From: a virus
Strand: one strand, 5' to 3'
Length of the DNA stretch: 30,357 nt
IMG/VR virus record: IMGVR_UViG_3300021197_001954
Coordinates: 1 to 30,357 of that record
Part shown: positions 28,823-30,357 of the stretch, one piece after another
How positions within the stretch are numbered: position 1 is the stretch's first letter
How the letters are laid out: each line of letters starts with the position of its first letter
Made by a program: the position numbers and the translations under genes
Notes under the pieces: generated by a model
Seen by the model: the letters and a program-made list of their open reading frames with translations, nothing else
The model's database searches: none
Told to the model about the DNA's origin: nothing

Positions 28823-29662
28823 ATGAAACACACAATCCCTACCCCGGCAACTAAAAAAGCAATCAAGGCCTCATTGGCCGCGCTGGGCTTTAAATTTACA
28901 ACTTTACTTGCCGCGCCTCTTGGCAATCCTAAAATAGCCAAGAGCCTAAAAAAGGCCGGCGTCGTGACGTTTCCTATGCACTTGGCCCCACATACTTTGA
29001 GCGGTTTTAATACTTGCGCAAGCGCGACGGAAGCTTGCATTGCCCCCTGCCTAGACAAGGCCGGCAATCCTGCGGCCGGCGATGCAAAGCGCGCGGCAAG
29101 GATAGCGCGAACACAAGCTTTTTTTCGCGCCCGCGCGTTGTTCTTGGCATTGCTTAAAATCGAAATTGACGCCGCGATAAAATACGCCGCGCGGAAAAAT
29201 ATGGATTGCGCATTCCGCTTGAATGCGACTTCTGATATACGTTGGGAGGCTGTCCGTTTCTCTTGTGGGACTACTGTTGCCGACTATATCGCGGGAAAAG
29301 GCGCGACGGCCTATGACTACACAAAGCACATTAACAGAAAAGCGCCCGCGCATTATCATTTGACCTTTTCATACTTGGGCAATGATGACCACGCGGCAAC
29401 AGCAATCGAACGCGGGCAGAACATCGCCGTTGTGTTCGATACGCCACGCGGAAAACCATTGCCCGCGTCGTTAAACATTGCGGGCAAGCGCCTTGCTATT
29501 CACGACGCAGACGAACACGACGCGCGGTTTTTAGATCCGCGTGGCGTGGTTTGTGGCTTGCGCTTTAAATATGATACCACGCGCGGCGCATTGCCACGAC
29601 GCGACCAGCTGGCCGCCGGCATTGCATCAGGTTTTGTGATTAGTGGAAAGGTGGCGGCGTAA
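28823..29662 (+). CDS. GP88/DUF7227-like phage protein
   Basis: A 279-aa protein starting at ATG 28823, 5 bases after the cassette SD; the TTG frame from 28808 translates the SD and is rejected. A Cys-rich motif (NTCASATEACIAPC, about residues 63-76) is followed by RIARTQAFFRARALFLALLK and FRLNATSDIRWE, then YDYTKH, HLTFS and IHDADEHDARFLDPRGVVCG. This resembles phage GP88/DUF7227-type proteins, whose function is unknown to me; the Cys cluster may hold a metal or Fe-S centre in a barrel-like fold. Richer in GC and Ala than its neighbours, so perhaps separately acquired. The stop overlaps the next ATG (TAATG). Confidence 0.68.
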   Translation: MKHTIPTPATKKAIKASLAALGFKFTTLLAAPLGNPKIAKSLKKAGVVTFPMHLAPHTLSGFNTCASATEACIAPCLDKAGNPAAGDAKRAARIARTQAFFRARALFLALLKIEIDAAIKYAARKNMDCAFRLNATSDIRWEAVRFSCGTTVADYIAGKGATAYDYTKHINRKAPAHYHLTFSYLGNDDHAATAIERGQNIAVVFDTPRGKPLPASLNIAGKRLAIHDADEHDARFLDPRGVVCGLRFKYDTTRGALPRRDQLAAGIASGFVISGKVAA

Positions 29663-29853
29663 TGTTTCAATTGTCTTGGAGTATTAACCATGGGAATAAT
29701 AACATAGAGGATTTTTTCACGATACATGATGACCTTTTGAGCGCAAAAAAGGATTGTGAAAATATTAATTCGGAAACTGTGCTTCATTGCTGGTCGATAT
29801 CAAAAATAATTGCTGCGTCCGAGCCGCATTGGGTGGATCCGCCAGCCATTTGA
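29662..29853 (+). CDS. Cassette 3 ORFan B
   Basis: A 63-aa protein coupled to the previous stop by TAATG. It begins MFQLSWSINHGNNNIEDFFT and contains CENINSETVLHCWSISKIIA. It is AT-richer than its upstream partner. It looks like a small alpha/beta protein without known motifs. It ends Pro-Pro-Ala-Ile-TGA, and this CCAGCCATTTGA end is the same sequence found as a remnant before cassette 2. The stop is embedded in the TTGACT of cassette 4. Confidence 0.55.
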   Translation: MFQLSWSINHGNNNIEDFFTIHDDLLSAKKDCENINSETVLHCWSISKIIAASEPHWVDPPAI

Positions 29854-29914
29854 CTATTACTCAAAATTACTATTAAATGTGGGGCAGGGGGCAATCCTGC
29901 CCTATTTTTTTGGA
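29850..29914 (+). promoter_or_regulatory. Regulatory cassette copy 4 (promoter-hairpin-SD)
   Basis: TTGACT (29850-29855), 17-bp spacer, TTAAAT, hairpin and T7-GGA (to 29914). Identity then ends: the SD becomes GGAAGG before ATG 29925, showing that the conserved unit stops at the start of the SD. Upstream identity with copy 2 includes CCAGCCA. Confidence 0.85.
29882..29911 (+). terminator. Cassette 4 terminator-like hairpin
   Basis: GGGCAGG (29882-29888), loop GGGCAAT, CCTGCCC (29896-29902), then TATTTTTTT. Same stem as the other copies. Confidence 0.88.
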
Positions 29915-29924
29915 AGGTATAAAA

Positions 29925-30113
29925 ATGAAAAATTATGAATTCTGGTTAGAGAGTGACTATGGTGCAATGTTTGGCCTCATTGAGGCTAAATCGGAAGCAC
30001 ATTTTATTGAAATACTCCGCCAAGATCACCGCGCGGATATCGGCGCTGATGGAGCGTTTGATTGCCCAGCCACGGGTGCTGAAAAATTTATCGACTGGAA
30101 CCTAAAAGCTTAA
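29925..30113 (+). CDS. Cassette 4 single gene, small unknown protein
   Basis: A 62-aa protein starting at ATG 29925 after GGAAGG; the longer GTG frame from 29877 runs through the hairpin and is rejected. It begins MKNYEFWLESDYGAMFGLIE, followed by AKSEAHFIEILRQDHRADIG. A strand-helix pattern with a C-terminal FIDWNLKA suggests a small alpha/beta protein. No family recognised. It is the only gene of its unit, where the other cassettes carry two, and a strong terminator follows 23 bp after its stop. Confidence 0.58.
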   Translation: MKNYEFWLESDYGAMFGLIEAKSEAHFIEILRQDHRADIGADGAFDCPATGAEKFIDWNLKA

Positions 30114-30136
30114 TTAAAATTTAAACCACGATATAG

Positions 30137-30165
30137 CCCGCGCCGATATCGGCGCGGGTTTTTTT
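30137..30165 (+). terminator. Strong terminator closing the cassette region
   Basis: CCCGCGCCGA (30137-30146) pairs with TCGGCGCGGG (30149-30158), a perfect 22-bp palindrome with a TA centre, followed by seven T. It ends the last cassette transcript. Confidence 0.93.
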
Positions 30166-30357
30166 ATGCTCACCCGCTGTTCAAATAAAATAAAGTAAGA
30201 CAAGGCGCCCGCGGCGCGCCCGCCGTGGCTTAAACGTATGAGCCCGTGCGCCGTGCGCCGTGGTACGCGACCAGCTGGCCGGCAACGATCGATCAGCGGA
30301 CCAGCGGACCAGCGGACCAGCGGACCAGCTGGCCGGCAACGATCGATCAGCGGACCA
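30166..30357. other. GC-rich, repeat-filled right end without a convincing gene
   Basis: After the terminator the sequence becomes GC-rich and repetitive: GGCGCCCGCGGCGCGCCCGCC near 30206, two GTGCGCC units near 30245-30258, then the repeats at 30269-30357. A frame from ATG 30238 stays open to the window edge (40 codons), but it lacks a ribosome site and encodes only repeat-derived Arg/Gly/Pro/Ser. ACGCGACCAGCTGGCC at 30265-30280 is also found at 29599-29614 within the GP88-like gene, suggesting duplication of its 3' end. Confidence 0.5.
30269..30357. repeat. Direct repeat pair (35 bp) with 8-bp tandem units
   Basis: The 35-bp unit starting GACCAGCTGGCCGGC and ending AGCGGACCA occurs exactly at 30269-30303 and 30323-30357, period 54 bp. 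Between and overlapping them GCGGACCA is repeated four times in tandem (30296, 30304, 30312, 30320). The unit contains the palindromes CCAGCTGG and GATCGATC. The window ends exactly at the end of the second unit. Confidence 0.9.

Noticed and set aside
27697-29914. CRISPR-like array reading of the repeated units
   Set aside because: Repeats are ~70 bp, spaced by whole genes of about 400-1000 bp, and contain promoter and terminator elements. There are no spacers or cas genes.
30238-30357. Open frame from ATG 30238 to the window edge
   Set aside because: No Shine-Dalgarno, and the product is only a translation of the tandem repeats. The frame is open because the period carries no stop.

Overview
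The window looks like part of the genome of a virulent tailed phage (Caudoviricetes), probably podovirus-like, infecting a marine Gram-negative bacterium. Genes are densely packed with ATGA/TAATG overlaps. There is a block of virion genes of the kind seen in uncultured Mediterranean phages, a complete phage replication module, and many small ORFans. The host is not determined. A marine alphaproteobacterium is a guess from gene-content resemblance to uvMED/HMO-2011-type phages. No integrase, repressor, RNA polymerase, portal, capsid, large terminase, lysis gene or tRNA was recognised, so other genome parts lie outside.

Layout. (1) 1-12329, + strand: late/virion operon. It holds a stabilisation/tail protein, two small proteins (one a zinc ribbon) and four large proteins likely to be internal or ejected virion proteins. 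One of these carries four 55-residue tandem repeats. (2) 12338-13789, - strand: a lone SNF2-type ATPase facing the virion operon with only 8 bp between stops. (3) 13889-21540, + strand: replication operon with a coiled-coil protein, an SSB-like protein with a bacterial-type DIPF tail, a terminator, a TOTE-like primase, a sigma-region-4/alpha-CTD-like protein, a UvrD-like helicase, a Cys-rich microprotein, a second sigma4/alpha-CTD-like protein, a DUF6378-like protein and a family A DNA polymerase with 3'-5' exonuclease and Leu at the position equivalent to E. coli Phe762. (4) 21541-22127: terminators, hairpins and a ribbon-helix-helix gene. (5) 25214-22126, - strand: nine coupled small genes (Api92/YubB-like, HTH, small membrane protein, Cys-rich protein, unknowns). 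(6) 25260-25954: AT-rich control region with palindromes, a 52-aa ORF and a 3+3 array of TGTAAC/GTTACA boxes. (7) 25955-27700, + strand: small terminase, a PD-(D/E)xK nuclease in a long out-of-frame overlap, and a two-domain beta-clamp-like protein. (8) 27697-30165: three two-gene ORFan operons and one single gene, each headed by a near-identical ~70-bp regulatory cassette (sigma70-like promoter, terminator-like hairpin, Shine-Dalgarno). A strong terminator closes the series. (9) 30166-30357: GC-rich repeats with no convincing gene.

How it fits together: primase, two helicases, polymerase, SSB, clamp and nuclease form a nearly self-sufficient replisome. A QMPMF peptide at the polymerase N terminus may be a clamp-binding motif for the mini-clamp. 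Transcription probably uses host RNA polymerase, as sigma70-like promoters occur. The two sigma4/alpha-CTD-like proteins are candidates for redirecting it. The most unusual system is the series of repeated promoter-hairpin-SD cassettes delimiting exchangeable gene pairs. Its concept resembles the mobile regulatory cassettes described in T4-type phages, but here it lies in a different kind of phage.
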